NCBI GenBank assembly: GCA_012520915.1
Contig: JAAYNJ010000024.1
Span: forward strand, 1 to 64,000
Source: Oscillospiraceae bacterium
GTDB lineage: Bacteria > Bacillota > Clostridia > Oscillospirales > Ruminococcaceae
Direction: 5' to 3'
DNA length: 64,000 nucleotides
The position numbers were made by a program, and so were the translations under genes. The notes below the pieces were generated by a model. That model did no database searches. It worked only from the letters and a program-made list of their open reading frames with translations, and was not told where the DNA came from. Positions within the stretch are counted from its first letter, which is position 1; the number at the start of each line of letters is the position of its first letter. Shown here piece by piece: positions 45,743-56,178 of the stretch.

Positions 45743-46180
45743 TCAAGTGGCCTTTTTTGACATTTCAACAGCCAAAGCATCGCATCTTTCGTTGAAAGGG
45801 TTGTCGTTGTGTCCCTTAATCCAGTGAATTCTCACATCGTGAAGCTCCAGCTGTACCAGAAGCTCCTCCCAAAGGTCAACATTTAGAACCTTGCCTCCGG
45901 TGAGTTTTTTCCAGCCTTTGGAACGCCAGGAAAATACCCACTTCTTGTTTACCGCATCCGAGACATATTTTGAATCGGTGTAGACATCAACCCTGACTCT
46001 TCTCTTTAATGCGCGAAGTCCTTCTATTACTGCGGTAAGCTCCATACGGTTGTTTGTGGTCTTTTCCTGTTTTCCGCAGATGACCTTTTCGTGTTCATTG
46101 TACCTCAATATTGCAGCCCATCCGCCGGGACCCGGATTGCCCGAACAGGCACCGTCAGTGTACAGCTCTACTCTCTCCAA
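45743..46180 (-). CDS. rnhA: Ribonuclease HI
   Basis: 145 residues from TTG at 46180, with a GGGGGG run seven bases upstream. Catalytic residues are visible: YTDGACSGNPGPGGW (Asp), NRMELTAV (Glu), YTDSKYV (Asp), and RCDALA (Asp). It removes RNA from RNA-DNA hybrids. First gene of the minus-strand operon; its promoter has an unusual palindrome over the -35. Confidence 0.96.
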   Translation of the reverse strand: MERVELYTDGACSGNPGPGGWAAILRYNEHEKVICGKQEKTTNNRMELTAVIEGLRALKRRVRVDVYTDSKYVSDAVNKKWVFSWRSKGWKKLTGGKVLNVDLWEELLVQLELHDVRIHWIKGHNDNPFNERCDALAVEMSKKAT

Positions 46181-46208
46181 AATACACCCCCCTACAACAA
46201 TATCATAG

Positions 46209-46237
46209 ATTATACAATAACTTTCTCCCTATAACAA
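46209..46237 (-). promoter_or_regulatory. Promoter of rnhA-mnmA-glnS, overlapped by a palindrome
   Basis: TTGTTA (46232-46237), 17-bp spacer, TATAAT (46209-46214) on the minus strand. The -35 is one arm of ATAACAA-TTGCGG-TTGTTAT (46231-46250, perfect 7-bp arms). Confidence 0.7.
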
Positions 46238-46338
46238 TTGCGGTTGTTATTGATTCCGATGGCTGATTGAGCCAAATACCGGATTTAATACAATATGAAT
46301 TTATCGACTGTTTCTTAATTGTTAAGTCCACCCGTTGC

Positions 46339-46366
46339 TTGACATTAATTACTGATAAGGTATATT
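46339..46366 (+). promoter_or_regulatory. Promoter of the RNase J...ftsH cluster
   Basis: Consensus TTGACA (46339-46344), 16-bp spacer, TATATT (46361-46366). The strongest promoter match in the window. Confidence 0.8.
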
Positions 46367-46485
46367 ATTCAATGTAATCTTTTGAATATAAAATGAAATT
46401 TAAAATAGATATAACACTATAAAATGTTCGTTGGCCTGCTATTTTTAGCGGGCTTGTCGTGCGTATAAATTTGGAGGTAAAATTT

Positions 46486-48459
46486 TTGGATACAAAGAAA
46501 GGCGCCGAAAAATCGAAATACGGTGCCAGAATAACCGCCGGTCTCTCCGACAACAAGAAACTTATCGCTGAGTCTTCCGGGAAAACGATAAAATCATCAA
46601 CTGCAAAACCGACAACTTCAAACAGAATCTCCGCGAGAAGAAAAACATCCGGAGGCGGTACTGCGCAACAAAAATCTTCTCCTGCAGCAAAAAGAATGTC
46701 CGGAACATCGGGGACAGTAAGCAGGAAGAGTACGGCAGGCAGGTCCGCTTCGAAAAAAAACGTTATCGGAACAAACCGTAGAAAATCCGTAAGGAAAAAT
46801 ACAGGAGTTATCCGTATTGTTCCGCTTGGCGGAATAGAAGAAATTGCCAAAAACATGACCATAATTGAAGCAGACGGCGAAATGATTATTGTCGACTGCG
46901 GAATGGGGTTTCCCGATAATGAGCTGTTCGGTGTGGATATTGTCATTCCCGATTTCAGTTATGTGATGGAGAACAGAGATAAAGTTAAAGGTCTGGTAAT
47001 AACACACGGACATGAAGATCATATAGGTGCCGTACCTTATCTTCTTAAAAACCTTAATTTGCCGGTTTACGGTTCACAGCTGAGCATAGGTCTTATCGAG
47101 GCAAAACTTGCAGAACACGGAATGTCCTCAAAAAATCTCAATGTTTTCAAGGCTTCCGATAGATTAAAGCTCGGAATGTTTGAGATTGAACCGATAAATG
47201 TAAATCATTCCATTCCGGATGCGATGGCGTTAGCCATAAGAACTCCTTACGGAACTATAGTCCACAGCGGAGATTTCAAGGTGGATTTCACACCTATCCT
47301 GGATGATGTAATTAATCTCAGACGATTCAGTGAGCTTGGAGATGAGGGGGTTTTGCTCTTTATGTGCGACTCCACAAATGCCGAAAAAGTCGGGCACAGC
47401 GTTTCGGAAAGGGCGGTAGGTGAAAGTTTCGAAAAACTCTTTTCCAGAGCACAGAACAAAAGAGTGATAATCGCATCATTTGCTTCAAATATTCAAAGAA
47501 TACAACAGATTCTCGATCTCGCTGAAGCAAAAAACAGGAAGGTTGCCATATGCGGAAGAAGTATGGAAAACTATACAAATATGGCTTCCAAACTCGGTTA
47601 TCTGAAAATACCCGAGGGGATTATAATAGGGATAAATGAAGTAGACCGATATAGAGATAAGGATGTCGTTATTATCACTACAGGCAGTCAGGGTGAGCCG
47701 ATGGCTGCGCTTTCCAGGATGGCAAACGGAAGTCATAGGCAAATATCAATAACGAAAGATGATTTCGTAATTATCTCCGCGACCCCGATTCCGGGAAACG
47801 AAAAGATGATAAACAAGGTGATAAATGAGTTGATGAAGCTGGGAAGTGAAGTTATTTACGAAACGATGTACGATGTGCATGCGTCGGGACATGCGTGCAG
47901 AGATGAAATAAAACTCATGTTGAATCTGATAAAACCAAAGTATTTTGTACCTATCCACGGTGAATATAAACATTTGAAGAAAAATATTGAAATTGCAGAG
48001 TCTTCCGGTATCGATCCCGGCAATATAGTGATGCCGGTTATCGGAGGCGTAATTGAAGTGAATGAAAATTCTATCAATAAAGCCGAAACTGTAATATCTG
48101 GAAGAATTTTAGTCGACGGTCTGGGCGTGGGCGATGTTGGAAGTTCGGTTCTCAAAGAAAGAAAACATCTTTCTCAATACGGTCTGATGGTGGTAGTATG
48201 CACCTATGACAAAACGCTCGGTGAATTCGTTTCCGAACCGGATATCATTTCGCGCGGATTTGTTTATGCAAAAGAATCGGATGAACTTTTTGAAGAGGCA
48301 AAGAGCGTAGTCGTAGATTTGTTGGAAGAGTATGAAAGAAGCAAGAGGAAGAAGAGCAGAAACACCTTTAAAAATGAAATTACCGATGAATTGTCAAAAC
48401 TTATGTATAAAAAAACCCGAAGAAGTCCGATGATTCTCCCTATAATTATGGAAGTTTAA
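46486..48459 (+). CDS. Ribonuclease J with basic N-terminal extension
   Basis: 657 residues from TTG at 46486, eight bases after GGAGG. An earlier in-frame GTG at 46459 has no ribosome-binding site. The first ~105 residues are a low-complexity Lys/Arg/Ser/Thr/Gly region, then the metallo-beta-lactamase core with THGHEDHIGA (about 172), a HSGDFKVDF block and the beta-CASP motifs, and a C-terminal domain. RNase J is the main 5'-3' exo/endoribonuclease of Firmicutes. RNase J proteins average about 555 residues, so the extension is the notable addition. Which paralogue (J1 or J2) cannot be decided; only one copy is in the window. Confidence 0.93.
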   Translation: MDTKKGAEKSKYGARITAGLSDNKKLIAESSGKTIKSSTAKPTTSNRISARRKTSGGGTAQQKSSPAAKRMSGTSGTVSRKSTAGRSASKKNVIGTNRRKSVRKNTGVIRIVPLGGIEEIAKNMTIIEADGEMIIVDCGMGFPDNELFGVDIVIPDFSYVMENRDKVKGLVITHGHEDHIGAVPYLLKNLNLPVYGSQLSIGLIEAKLAEHGMSSKNLNVFKASDRLKLGMFEIEPINVNHSIPDAMALAIRTPYGTIVHSGDFKVDFTPILDDVINLRRFSELGDEGVLLFMCDSTNAEKVGHSVSERAVGESFEKLFSRAQNKRVIIASFASNIQRIQQILDLAEAKNRKVAICGRSMENYTNMASKLGYLKIPEGIIIGINEVDRYRDKDVVIITTGSQGEPMAALSRMANGSHRQISITKDDFVIISATPIPGNEKMINKVINELMKLGSEVIYETMYDVHASGHACRDEIKLMLNLIKPKYFVPIHGEYKHLKKNIEIAESSGIDPGNIVMPVIGGVIEVNENSINKAETVISGRILVDGLGVGDVGSSVLKERKHLSQYGLMVVVCTYDKTLGEFVSEPDIISRGFVYAKESDELFEEAKSVVVDLLEEYERSKRKKSRNTFKNEITDELSKLMYKKTRRSPMILPIIMEV

Positions 48460-48489
48460 AATATAATCAGCAGAAAGGAAGGTTGTTTA

Positions 48490-50463
48490 TTGAAATTTAG
48501 AAAGAGAATAACCTATGAGATAGTGCTTGGAATTCTTATGGTTTGTTTTGTGATTCTCGCCACCTTCTCCGCTTTGCAAAACATATATCTTTCTGCTGTC
48601 TCCATTGTATTGTTTATTGCGACCTTTTTCCTGTTCTTTGTCCGTTCCGCCAAAATCAGGTCGAATATAACAAAGGTGCTTTTTTCCGAAGGAACCGGTA
48701 CCAAACAGAAATCGATGCTCAAATCGATGAATCTGCCTATAGTGATAACCGAAGCTTTCGGGAAAGTGCTCTGGTACAACGACCATTTTAAAAATCTGAT
48801 TCTCAAAGGAGAGGAAATTTTTCTTGAAGATATAAAGCACACCATAGATAATTTTAATGCAACGCTATCTTCCGAATCGGGAGGCAGCGAATATATAATA
48901 AACGGTAAACATTATCTTGCTTTTTCAGGTATCTCAGGCGATGACGACTCGCTTTTTGTCACATTTTTGATTGACGACGATTTCAGATTCAGGGAATCGG
49001 AAGAATATAAGAAAACCAGACCTTCGGTAATAATTTTCCTTATTGACAATCTTGATGAGATAGAAAGCGAATTGAAGGTAAGTGACAGCGCCGTGATTCT
49101 TTCCGAAGTAAACAGGATTTTGGAAAACTTTATCGGAAAAACCAGCGGTATTTTAATAAGAGGTTCCGCTAAACACTATATTGCGATAGTCGAAGAACAA
49201 CACATGGAATCAATTATCGATGACAGATTTTCCGTGCTTGACGAAATAAGAAACGTTGATACCGGAAGCATTCCGATTACATTGTCCATCGGGGTGGGCA
49301 GAGAGGGCGATACATTTAAGGAAAATAATCTTTCAGCCAAACAGGCTCTCGATATGGCTCTCGGACGCGGAGGCGATCAGGCCGCGTTAAAAACAAGAAA
49401 CGGCTATGTTTTCTACGGCGGAATGTCAAGGGAAATTGAAAAACGAAATCAGGTAAAGGCTAGAATTATCGCTTCCGCATTGACCGATTTATTTAAAGAA
49501 AGTGAAAACATAGTAGTAATGGGGCATAAAATGTCCGATTTGGATTCCCTCGGTTCCGCTTTGGGTGTCGCCAGAGCCGCCGCCATAACCGGTTGTGATG
49601 TGAATGTTCTTATAGATCCCAACCGAACCATGGCAAAAACTCTCTATGACAGGTACTGTAAAGAGGCGGATGAAAAACTGTTCATAACACCCTATGAAGC
49701 GCTTGATTATGTGGATGAAGAAACTCTTGTCGTGGTTGTCGACTGCCACACACCCGGACAGGTCGAAATGTCGGAAATTTTAAAAAGGACAAAAAATATT
49801 GCCGTTATTGATCATCACAGAAGAATGGTCGGTTATATTGACAACGCCGTTTTGTTTTATCATGAACCGTATGCTTCTTCATGCTGTGAAATGGTTGCGG
49901 AACTGTTGCAGCATATAGAAACCCCTGAAAAAATGCCTACAAAACTGGAGGCGGAGGGGATGCTTGCCGGCATTATGCTTGATACGAAAAACTTTGCCGT
50001 CAGGACCGGTGTTCGAACATTTGATGCCGCTTCCTACCTTAAACGGCTTGGTGCGGACACCATCGTGGCGAAGTCGTTTTTCTTCATTTCGATGGAAGAA
50101 TACAAGCACAGGTCGGAGCTCGTCTCCATGGCTGACGAGTATAGAGGATGCGCCGTCGTAATAGATGATCAGCTTCCCGAGAGCATGAGGGTTGTCATTC
50201 CTCAATCTGCCGATGATCTTCTGACGATTGAGGGTGTCGAAGCCTCCATAGTTGCGGTCAGAAGCAACAATGCCTATAATATATCTGCACGTTCTCTCGG
50301 GGGCTATAATGTTCAGATAATTATGGAACAATTAGGCGGCGGAGGACACCATACAACGGCCGGTGCCCGAGTAGAAAATGTTGATGAAGAGCTTTTAAAA
50401 AAGATGATACATAACGCAATAGACAGTTATTTGGAAAAAAACGAACACAGAATCAGCCGATAG
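48490..50463 (+). CDS. gdpP: c-di-AMP phosphodiesterase GdpP
   Basis: 657 residues from TTG at 48490 after GGAAGG. Two N-terminal membrane helices (about 9-50), a PAS domain, a degenerate GGDEF domain (about 170-300; the motif position reads GSAKHY), then DHH (KMSDLDSLGSA about 345; VDCHTPG; IDHHRR) and DHHA1 (GGGGHHTTAGA about 616). It hydrolyses c-di-AMP to pApA at the membrane, controlling potassium and wall homeostasis. Upstream of rplI and dnaB, the same order as in Bacillus. Confidence 0.95.
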   Translation: MKFRKRITYEIVLGILMVCFVILATFSALQNIYLSAVSIVLFIATFFLFFVRSAKIRSNITKVLFSEGTGTKQKSMLKSMNLPIVITEAFGKVLWYNDHFKNLILKGEEIFLEDIKHTIDNFNATLSSESGGSEYIINGKHYLAFSGISGDDDSLFVTFLIDDDFRFRESEEYKKTRPSVIIFLIDNLDEIESELKVSDSAVILSEVNRILENFIGKTSGILIRGSAKHYIAIVEEQHMESIIDDRFSVLDEIRNVDTGSIPITLSIGVGREGDTFKENNLSAKQALDMALGRGGDQAALKTRNGYVFYGGMSREIEKRNQVKARIIASALTDLFKESENIVVMGHKMSDLDSLGSALGVARAAAITGCDVNVLIDPNRTMAKTLYDRYCKEADEKLFITPYEALDYVDEETLVVVVDCHTPGQVEMSEILKRTKNIAVIDHHRRMVGYIDNAVLFYHEPYASSCCEMVAELLQHIETPEKMPTKLEAEGMLAGIMLDTKNFAVRTGVRTFDAASYLKRLGADTIVAKSFFFISMEEYKHRSELVSMADEYRGCAVVIDDQLPESMRVVIPQSADDLLTIEGVEASIVAVRSNNAYNISARSLGGYNVQIIMEQLGGGGHHTTAGARVENVDEELLKKMIHNAIDSYLEKNEHRISR

Positions 50464-50473
50464 GGAGGTATGA

Positions 50474-50914
50474 ATGAAGGTCTATCTGTTGGAAGATGTC
50501 AAGAGTAAAGGAAAAAAAGGCGAGATTATTGAGGTTTCCGAAGGATACGCCAGAAATTTTCTGATTCCGAGAAAAATTGCAAAAAAAGTTGACGCGAATG
50601 TTTTGAACGAAATTGCAAATAGAGAAAGCTCGGAGAAATTCAGACAGCAGCAGGAGCAGAAAGAAGCGGAAACGATTTTTAACAAAATCGACAAAAAGAC
50701 TTTTTCCATTAAAGCAAAATCCGGCACAGGTGATAAGCTTTTCGGTTCCGTAACGTCCAGAGAAATAGCAGCGGCAATCTCTGCGGCATCCGGATTTGAA
50801 ATTGACAGAAGAAAGATTCAACTTGACGAAGATATTAAAAAACTTGGAAAATATAATGTCGAAGTAAAGATTTATACCGATATTGTCGCTAATATCATTG
50901 TGAGTGTAGAGTAG
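50474..50914 (+). CDS. rplI: 50S ribosomal protein L9
   Basis: 146 residues. N-terminal VYLLEDVKSKGKKGEIIEV and GYARNFLIPRK are the L9 signature; a long connecting helix and C-terminal domain (GSVTSREIA) follow. ATG at 50474 with GGGAGG upstream, ten bases after gdpP. L9 sits at the base of the L1 stalk and affects frame maintenance. Confidence 0.97.
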   Translation: MKVYLLEDVKSKGKKGEIIEVSEGYARNFLIPRKIAKKVDANVLNEIANRESSEKFRQQQEQKEAETIFNKIDKKTFSIKAKSGTGDKLFGSVTSREIAAAISAASGFEIDRRKIQLDEDIKKLGKYNVEVKIYTDIVANIIVSVE

Positions 50915-50930
50915 TTTTTAAGGAGAAGTT

Positions 50931-52289
50931 GTGGCAGAGTATTCCGGTGTTCCCATTGAAATGCTTGGTATAAAACTACCGTTCAGCATAGAAGCCGAGC
51001 AGGCGGTGTTGGGTGCGATAATTGTCGATTCAAGAGCACTCTACGATGTCATGCCGATAATTTCCGCTGAAAACTTTTATAGCAGAATCAATAAGGAAAT
51101 TTATCAGGAAATGGCGCTGATGTTTTCGATGGGAAAACCTATTGACTTTGTCACGGTGCTCGAAGCGGTCAAGCTTGCGAATATATTTGAAAGCGAGCAG
51201 GAAGCCAAGAGATATTTATTTGAAATGGCGGAAACCGTTCCCACAATTTCAAATGTCGCAAGTTATGCAAAGATTGTCTATGATAAATATCTTCTCAGGG
51301 CTCTTATTACGGCCTCCAAAGACATTATGTATCATGCGAGCGAATCGCAGGATAGTGCATCTGCTTTGCTTGACCTTGCCGAACAAAGGATTTACGAAAT
51401 ACGAAGCGGAAAGAGCTCTTCCGAACTAATCAGGATTGATGCCGCACTGCTTGAGACTTTGGACTATCTGAATAAGCTGAGCGGCCCGGACAGACATAAG
51501 CTTGTTGGTTTAGAGACAGGGTTCGGACATCTTGACAAACTTATTACAGGGCTAAACAAAGCAGATCTCATAATCTTAGCGGCGAGACCCAGCATCGGAA
51601 AAACCAGTTTTGCACTCAATATTGCGACAAATGTCAGTAAAAAATACCCGGACAAAGCGGTCGTAATGTTTTCTTTGGAAATGACTCAAAGACAGCTTGT
51701 CGCGAGAGTTTTGAGCAGTGAAGCAAAGGTTTCGAGCCAGGCGTTCAGAACCGGGGAAATCGCGCCCGCTGATTGGAGAAGGATAGCGGAAGCGACGGAT
51801 CCTCTTGCGAGAGCCAATTTATATTTTGATGATACTTCAGGTATTTCGGTTCAGGAAATCAAGGCAAAGTCCCGCAGAATTAAAAATCTCGGATTAATAA
51901 TCGTCGACTATCTTCAGCTTATGAGTTCTCCCGGAAGAAGCGAATCCAGAGTTCAGGAAATTTCAAATATAACAAGAGCCTTTAAGATTATGGCAAAGGA
52001 GCTGGATGTTCCTATAATTTTGTTGTCTCAACTCAGCCGAAGCAACGAAAAACAAAGGCGTCGACCGATGTTGTCCGACCTCAGGGATTCCGGATCTATT
52101 GAGCAGGATGCGGATATAGTTTTGTTTCTGCACAGAGATATTGAAGAGGACGATGATGATAGTGCAACTAATAAAAATGAGGTTCTGTTAATGGTCTTAA
52201 AAAACAGAAACGGTGAGGTAGCAAACATCAGCCTTCAGTGGGACGGTCAGCATACAAAATTTTCTTCTACGGAATTTCGTTTTGATTAA
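50931..52289 (+). CDS. dnaB: Replicative DNA helicase DnaB
   Basis: 452 residues from GTG at 50931 after AGGAG. N-terminal primase-interacting domain (PFSIEAEQAVLGA about 16), linker helix, RecA-like motor with Walker A ARPSIGKT (about 218) and FSLEMTQRQL, DYLQLM, LSQLSR motifs. It unwinds DNA ahead of the replisome, whose polymerase (polC) is also in this window. Overlaps tilS by eight bases. Confidence 0.97.
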   Translation: MAEYSGVPIEMLGIKLPFSIEAEQAVLGAIIVDSRALYDVMPIISAENFYSRINKEIYQEMALMFSMGKPIDFVTVLEAVKLANIFESEQEAKRYLFEMAETVPTISNVASYAKIVYDKYLLRALITASKDIMYHASESQDSASALLDLAEQRIYEIRSGKSSSELIRIDAALLETLDYLNKLSGPDRHKLVGLETGFGHLDKLITGLNKADLIILAARPSIGKTSFALNIATNVSKKYPDKAVVMFSLEMTQRQLVARVLSSEAKVSSQAFRTGEIAPADWRRIAEATDPLARANLYFDDTSGISVQEIKAKSRRIKNLGLIIVDYLQLMSSPGRSESRVQEISNITRAFKIMAKELDVPIILLSQLSRSNEKQRRRPMLSDLRDSGSIEQDADIVLFLHRDIEEDDDDSATNKNEVLLMVLKNRNGEVANISLQWDGQHTKFSSTEFRFD

Positions 52290-53670
52290 TACTGTTAAAA
52301 ATACACTGTCAGAAAGCGGCACGGCTTTAGAGGGAAGAAATCTTCTACTTGCTGTCTCCGGTGGAGCGGACTCTATGGCCATGCTGCATTTGTTTGCAAA
52401 AAACAAATGCGAATTCGGTTATGCCTCTATCAGCGTTATTCACTATAATCACGGATTAAGGAATAAAGACAGCGATGAAGACGAAGAAGTTGTAAAGCGA
52501 TTCTGCAGAAAGCTCGATGTGCCGTTTAAATCACACGAAGGTAGACTGCTCGAGAGAAAAAAGCCGAAGGGACTCAGCATTGAGAGCTGGGCAAGAGAGG
52601 AACGCTATTTCGTATTAGAAAACGAGGCGTCCCTTAAAAATTCCCTGATATTTACCGCACATAATAAAAACGATTCCGTTGAAACGGTTATTTTTAATCT
52701 TCTGAGGGGAAGCGGACTCGGCGGACTTAAGGGTATCGGCAACAGGGGAAATATTGTAAGACCGCTTATTGATGTCGAAAGAAATGAGATAATAAAGTAT
52801 TGTGAGGCAAATGATGTCCCGTACAGAACGGATAAATCGAATTTTGAAAATCAGTATTCGAGGAACAGAATAAGAAACATTATTATTCCCGAAATGGGCA
52901 TTATCAATTCTTCCGTCATAAATAACATCTCAAGATTGTCAAGGAACATATCGGAAATTGATGATTTTCTCTTTTTCAAAGCCGAGAAGCTTTTGCAAAT
53001 GTCAAAAGTAATTATCGATGAAAAAGTATTCTTCGACTCCGAAATTCTCAATAATGCCGATAAAGTTGTTATCAAATACTGCATTCTCTCCATACTGGGA
53101 GACGAAAACAACAATCTTTCAAACAGAATAATAGAGGAGTGTTTAGCTGTAATATCGGGGAAGAAAAACGGTATTCAGATTTCGTCCTCAAAAGTATTTT
53201 TGAGAAAAGACAAATTTGTTTATTTGGACGGGTTAAATCCCAAAAGAAATAATTTTGAAAATAACTATAAAATTGTTTGCGAGATCGGAAAGAACGTGTT
53301 GCCTTCGGGGAGGACGATTTTTGTCGATAGATTTGACAACAATTCATCGGATATGGAAAATATGAACATATTTGAGTATCAAAACTCCGTTGATTGTGAT
53401 AAAATTATGGGTGTGTTATTTTTTAGAAGCAGAGAAAAGGGCGACTCATTCCGCTCTCTCAGAAGAAACAATACCAAAACTTTAAAAAAGCTGTTTAATG
53501 AAATGGGTGTAGATCCAGCTGTAAGATGGTGCTATCCGATTTTGACTGATGATGCCGGAGTAGTATGGGTGCTTGGTGAAGGGGTATCCGACAGAGTCAA
53601 GGTAAGTAAGTCGACAAAAGATTTTATTTGCATAAAAGATTATGGAGAGAATGATGCGAAACGACATTGA
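52282..53670 (+). CDS. tilS: tRNA(Ile)-lysidine synthase
   Basis: 462 residues from TTG at 52282 overlapping dnaB. PP-loop [12 protein letters not shown] near residue 26, [17 protein letters not shown], a linker, and a C-terminal domain with [10 protein letters not shown] and LKKLFNEM. It converts C34 of the AUA-reading tRNA-Ile to lysidine. Overlaps hpt by 17 bases; tilS-hpt-ftsH is the conserved Firmicutes block. Confidence 0.95.
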   Translation: MINTVKNTLSESGTALEGRNLLLAVSGGADSMAMLHLFAKNKCEFGYASISVIHYNHGLRNKDSDEDEEVVKRFCRKLDVPFKSHEGRLLERKKPKGLSIESWAREERYFVLENEASLKNSLIFTAHNKNDSVETVIFNLLRGSGLGGLKGIGNRGNIVRPLIDVERNEIIKYCEANDVPYRTDKSNFENQYSRNRIRNIIIPEMGIINSSVINNISRLSRNISEIDDFLFFKAEKLLQMSKVIIDEKVFFDSEILNNADKVVIKYCILSILGDENNNLSNRIIEECLAVISGKKNGIQISSSKVFLRKDKFVYLDGLNPKRNNFENNYKIVCEIGKNVLPSGRTIFVDRFDNNSSDMENMNIFEYQNSVDCDKIMGVLFFRSREKGDSFRSLRRNNTKTLKKLFNEMGVDPAVRWCYPILTDDAGVVWVLGEGVSDRVKVSKSTKDFICIKDYGENDAKRH

Positions 53671-54187
53671 AAAAGTTCTGATTTCCTCTGAAGAGATATC
53701 AAAACGGATTGAAGAGATAGGCAAGCAGATAAGCCGGGATTATGAAGGAAAAGACCTTTTAATGGTCAGTGTCTTAAAGGGTTCTTTTATTTTTATGTCC
53801 GACCTTGTCCGTTCGGTGGACATTCCGCTTGAAGTTGATTTTATGATGGTTTCCAGTTATGTCGGTCAGGTCAGTTCCGGCGCGGTTAAAATTGTAAAAG
53901 ACCTCGATATACCTCTTGAAAACAAAGATATCCTGATAGTCGAGGATATACTTGACAGTGGCCGTACACTTGAATATATAAGCTCTGTTCTAAGAGTCAG
54001 AAACCCGAACAGCATTAAAATCTGCACATTGCTGGATAAGCCTTCAAGAAGAATTGCCAATATCAAGGCAGACTATATCGGCTTTGAGGTTCCTGATGAG
54101 TTTGTTGTCGGATACGGACTTGATTTCAATGAAAAATACAGAAACTTAAAATATATCGGTCTGCTAAAGCCGGAAATTTATAATTAA
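53654..54187 (+). CDS. hpt: Hypoxanthine phosphoribosyltransferase
   Basis: 177 residues from ATG at 53654, six bases after GGAGA; in-frame ATGs at 53642 and 53651 fit less well. The PRPP-binding motif [17 protein letters not shown] is intact (about 95-111), and the [12 protein letters not shown] and FVVGYGLDF blocks are typical. It salvages hypoxanthine and guanine. In Bacillus Hpt also associates with TilS or FtsH regulation; only the conserved gene order is evident here. Confidence 0.95.
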   Translation: MRNDIEKVLISSEEISKRIEEIGKQISRDYEGKDLLMVSVLKGSFIFMSDLVRSVDIPLEVDFMMVSSYVGQVSSGAVKIVKDLDIPLENKDILIVEDILDSGRTLEYISSVLRVRNPNSIKICTLLDKPSRRIANIKADYIGFEVPDEFVVGYGLDFNEKYRNLKYIGLLKPEIYN

Positions 54188-54208
54188 CCGAAAGCAAAGG
54201 ATTTTTTA

Positions 54209-56074
54209 ATGAACAACAAGAACAGAAGAAGTATACCTTTAATACTTTTCTTATTGGTGTCTTTATTCGCTTTATACATGATGGCGGGCAGGGACACATC
54301 GGGTGAACAGTATTTTGAGATTTTGGAAAAATTCAAAAAACACGAAGTATCATCTTTTTCCCTGAATCTGGGTTCGGGAAAGCTGCTGTACAACCTTAAA
54401 GACGAAGAGAGTTTTAACTACAAATATCAATATATAGTCCCTGATGTCGATCTTTTTATTTCCGATGTAAAAGATTACATCGAGGAGTACAACGAAGAGA
54501 ATCCGGATCAGCCTATGGAGTACAACTATCAGCCGCCGTCGAGTTTTTGGAGCACGCTCCTCTCGGTTATGCCCGGACTGATGTTGCTTGGCATGTTGGC
54601 TTTTTTCTACTACAACATGAGTCAACGCGGAGGCGGAAGTCCTTTCGGATCCGTGGGAAAAGCGAAGACCAAGACGGTACAGGACGAAGGTCGAAAGGCC
54701 TTTTTCTCTGATGTTGCGGGCGCTGACGAAGAAAAGATGGAACTTCAGGAACTGGTTGACTTTTTGAAAAATCCGGGAAGTTTCAATATGCTCGGAGCAA
54801 GTGTTCCAAAGGGAGTTTTGCTTATCGGCCCGCCGGGAACAGGTAAAACACTGTTGGCGAGAGCTGTTGCAGGCGAAGCGGGGGTTCCCTTCTTTTCGAT
54901 ATCCGGTTCGGACTTTGTTGAACTGTATGTCGGCGTCGGTGCTTCACGCGTCCGCGATTTATTTGACAAAGCAAGAAAAGCCAGACCAAGCATTATTTTT
55001 ATAGATGAGATTGATGCCGTCGGCAGACGCCGGGGAGCGGGACTCGGCGGCGGTCATGATGAGAGAGAACAAACTCTCAACCAATTATTGGTTGAGATGG
55101 ACGGATTCGGTGCCAATGAGGGAGTTATCGTTATCGCCGCAACAAACAGAGCTGATATTTTGGACCCTGCGTTGCTGAGACCCGGCAGATTTGACAGAGA
55201 AGTTTATGTCGGACTGCCTGATGTCAAAGGCCGTGAGGAGATATTAAAAGTTCACTCCAAAGGCAAACCTTTCGCACCGGATGTTAATCTTTCCACGATC
55301 GCAAAAACCACACCAGGATTTACAGGCGCCGATCTTGAAAACCTCCTCAACGAAGCGGCATTGCTCGCCGTACGAAATAAAAGAAAATCAATTACGCAGA
55401 CAGATATAGAGGAAGCTTCCATAAAGGTTCTTGCAGGCCCCGAAAAGAAATCCAAGGTAGTAACGGAAAAGGAAAGGAAACTGACGGCATATCATGAAGC
55501 GGGACATGCGGTTGCAACATACTTCGTTCAACCCGACATGCCTGTCCATCAGGTTTCCATAGTGCCCAGAGGAATGGCCGGAGGCTTTACAATGTCTCTT
55601 CCGAGTGAAGATCAGAATTTCGTAACTAAAAACCAGATGATAAACGAAATCACTTCGCTTTTGGGCGGAAGAGTTGCTGAAGATCTGGTGCTCGACGATG
55701 TGTCGACCGGCGCATCATCCGACCTCGAACGTGCAACTGCGATAGCGCGTGCCATGGTTACTAAATACGGATTTTCCGATAAGATGGGTCCAATCGTATA
55801 CGATTCCGAATCCAGTCAGGTTTTCCTCGGACGCGACTTCACTCAAAGCAGAAACTTTTCTGAAAAAGTTGCGGGCGATATTGATTCCGAAGTTCGTTAT
55901 ATAATTGAAAACTCCTACACAAAATGCAGGTCTGTATTGGAAGAGAACATCAATAAGCTTCACGAAGTTGCCGAAGCGCTTCTTGAGTTTGAAAAAATTG
56001 ATGCGGACAGCTTTAAAAAGATTATGGAAAATTCCTCCAATAAGGAACACCTCGAAAAAGAAGGTTTAAACTGA
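54209..56074 (+). CDS. ftsH: ATP-dependent zinc metalloprotease FtsH
   Basis: 621 residues. Two membrane helices (about 8-25 and 112-132) flank an extracytoplasmic segment; AAA+ module with GPPGTGKT (about 207-214), [12 protein letters not shown] and the [17 protein letters not shown] second-region block; zinc protease motif HEAGH (about 428-432). It degrades membrane and regulatory proteins. ATG at 54209 is 21 bases after hpt. Ends the RNase J operon with a strong terminator. Confidence 0.98.
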   Translation: MNNKNRRSIPLILFLLVSLFALYMMAGRDTSGEQYFEILEKFKKHEVSSFSLNLGSGKLLYNLKDEESFNYKYQYIVPDVDLFISDVKDYIEEYNEENPDQPMEYNYQPPSSFWSTLLSVMPGLMLLGMLAFFYYNMSQRGGGSPFGSVGKAKTKTVQDEGRKAFFSDVAGADEEKMELQELVDFLKNPGSFNMLGASVPKGVLLIGPPGTGKTLLARAVAGEAGVPFFSISGSDFVELYVGVGASRVRDLFDKARKARPSIIFIDEIDAVGRRRGAGLGGGHDEREQTLNQLLVEMDGFGANEGVIVIAATNRADILDPALLRPGRFDREVYVGLPDVKGREEILKVHSKGKPFAPDVNLSTIAKTTPGFTGADLENLLNEAALLAVRNKRKSITQTDIEEASIKVLAGPEKKSKVVTEKERKLTAYHEAGHAVATYFVQPDMPVHQVSIVPRGMAGGFTMSLPSEDQNFVTKNQMINEITSLLGGRVAEDLVLDDVSTGASSDLERATAIARAMVTKYGFSDKMGPIVYDSESSQVFLGRDFTQSRNFSEKVAGDIDSEVRYIIENSYTKCRSVLEENINKLHEVAEALLEFEKIDADSFKKIMENSSNKEHLEKEGLN

Positions 56075-56075
56075 C

Positions 56076-56108
56076 AATAAAGCCGCTTCGCGAGGAAGCG
56101 GCTTTATT
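56076..56108 (+). terminator. Terminator after ftsH
   Basis: AATAAAGCCGCTTC, loop GCGAG, GAAGCGGCTTTATT: a perfect 14-bp stem beginning two bases after the stop. Confidence 0.9.
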
Positions 56109-56121
56109 TAATTCTATAAAT

Positions 56122-56150
56122 TTAATCACTTTTTAGTTTTGTGATATAAT
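56122..56150 (+). promoter_or_regulatory. Promoter of the topoisomerase pair
   Basis: TATAAT (56145-56150) with extended TGA before it; the -35 at 18 bp spacing is weak. Confidence 0.55.
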
Positions 56151-56178
56151 CAACGTATACTACATATTGGAGATATTG

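Larger units (their letters stand above)
46181..46485. other. Divergent intergenic region rnhA / RNase J
   Basis: About 305 bases without a gene. It holds the rnhA promoter (46209-46237), a palindrome (46231-46250), the RNase J promoter (46339-46366) and a 5' leader of about 115 bases whose last part contains the GGAGG at 46473-46477. I see no riboswitch or tRNA. Confidence 0.7.
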
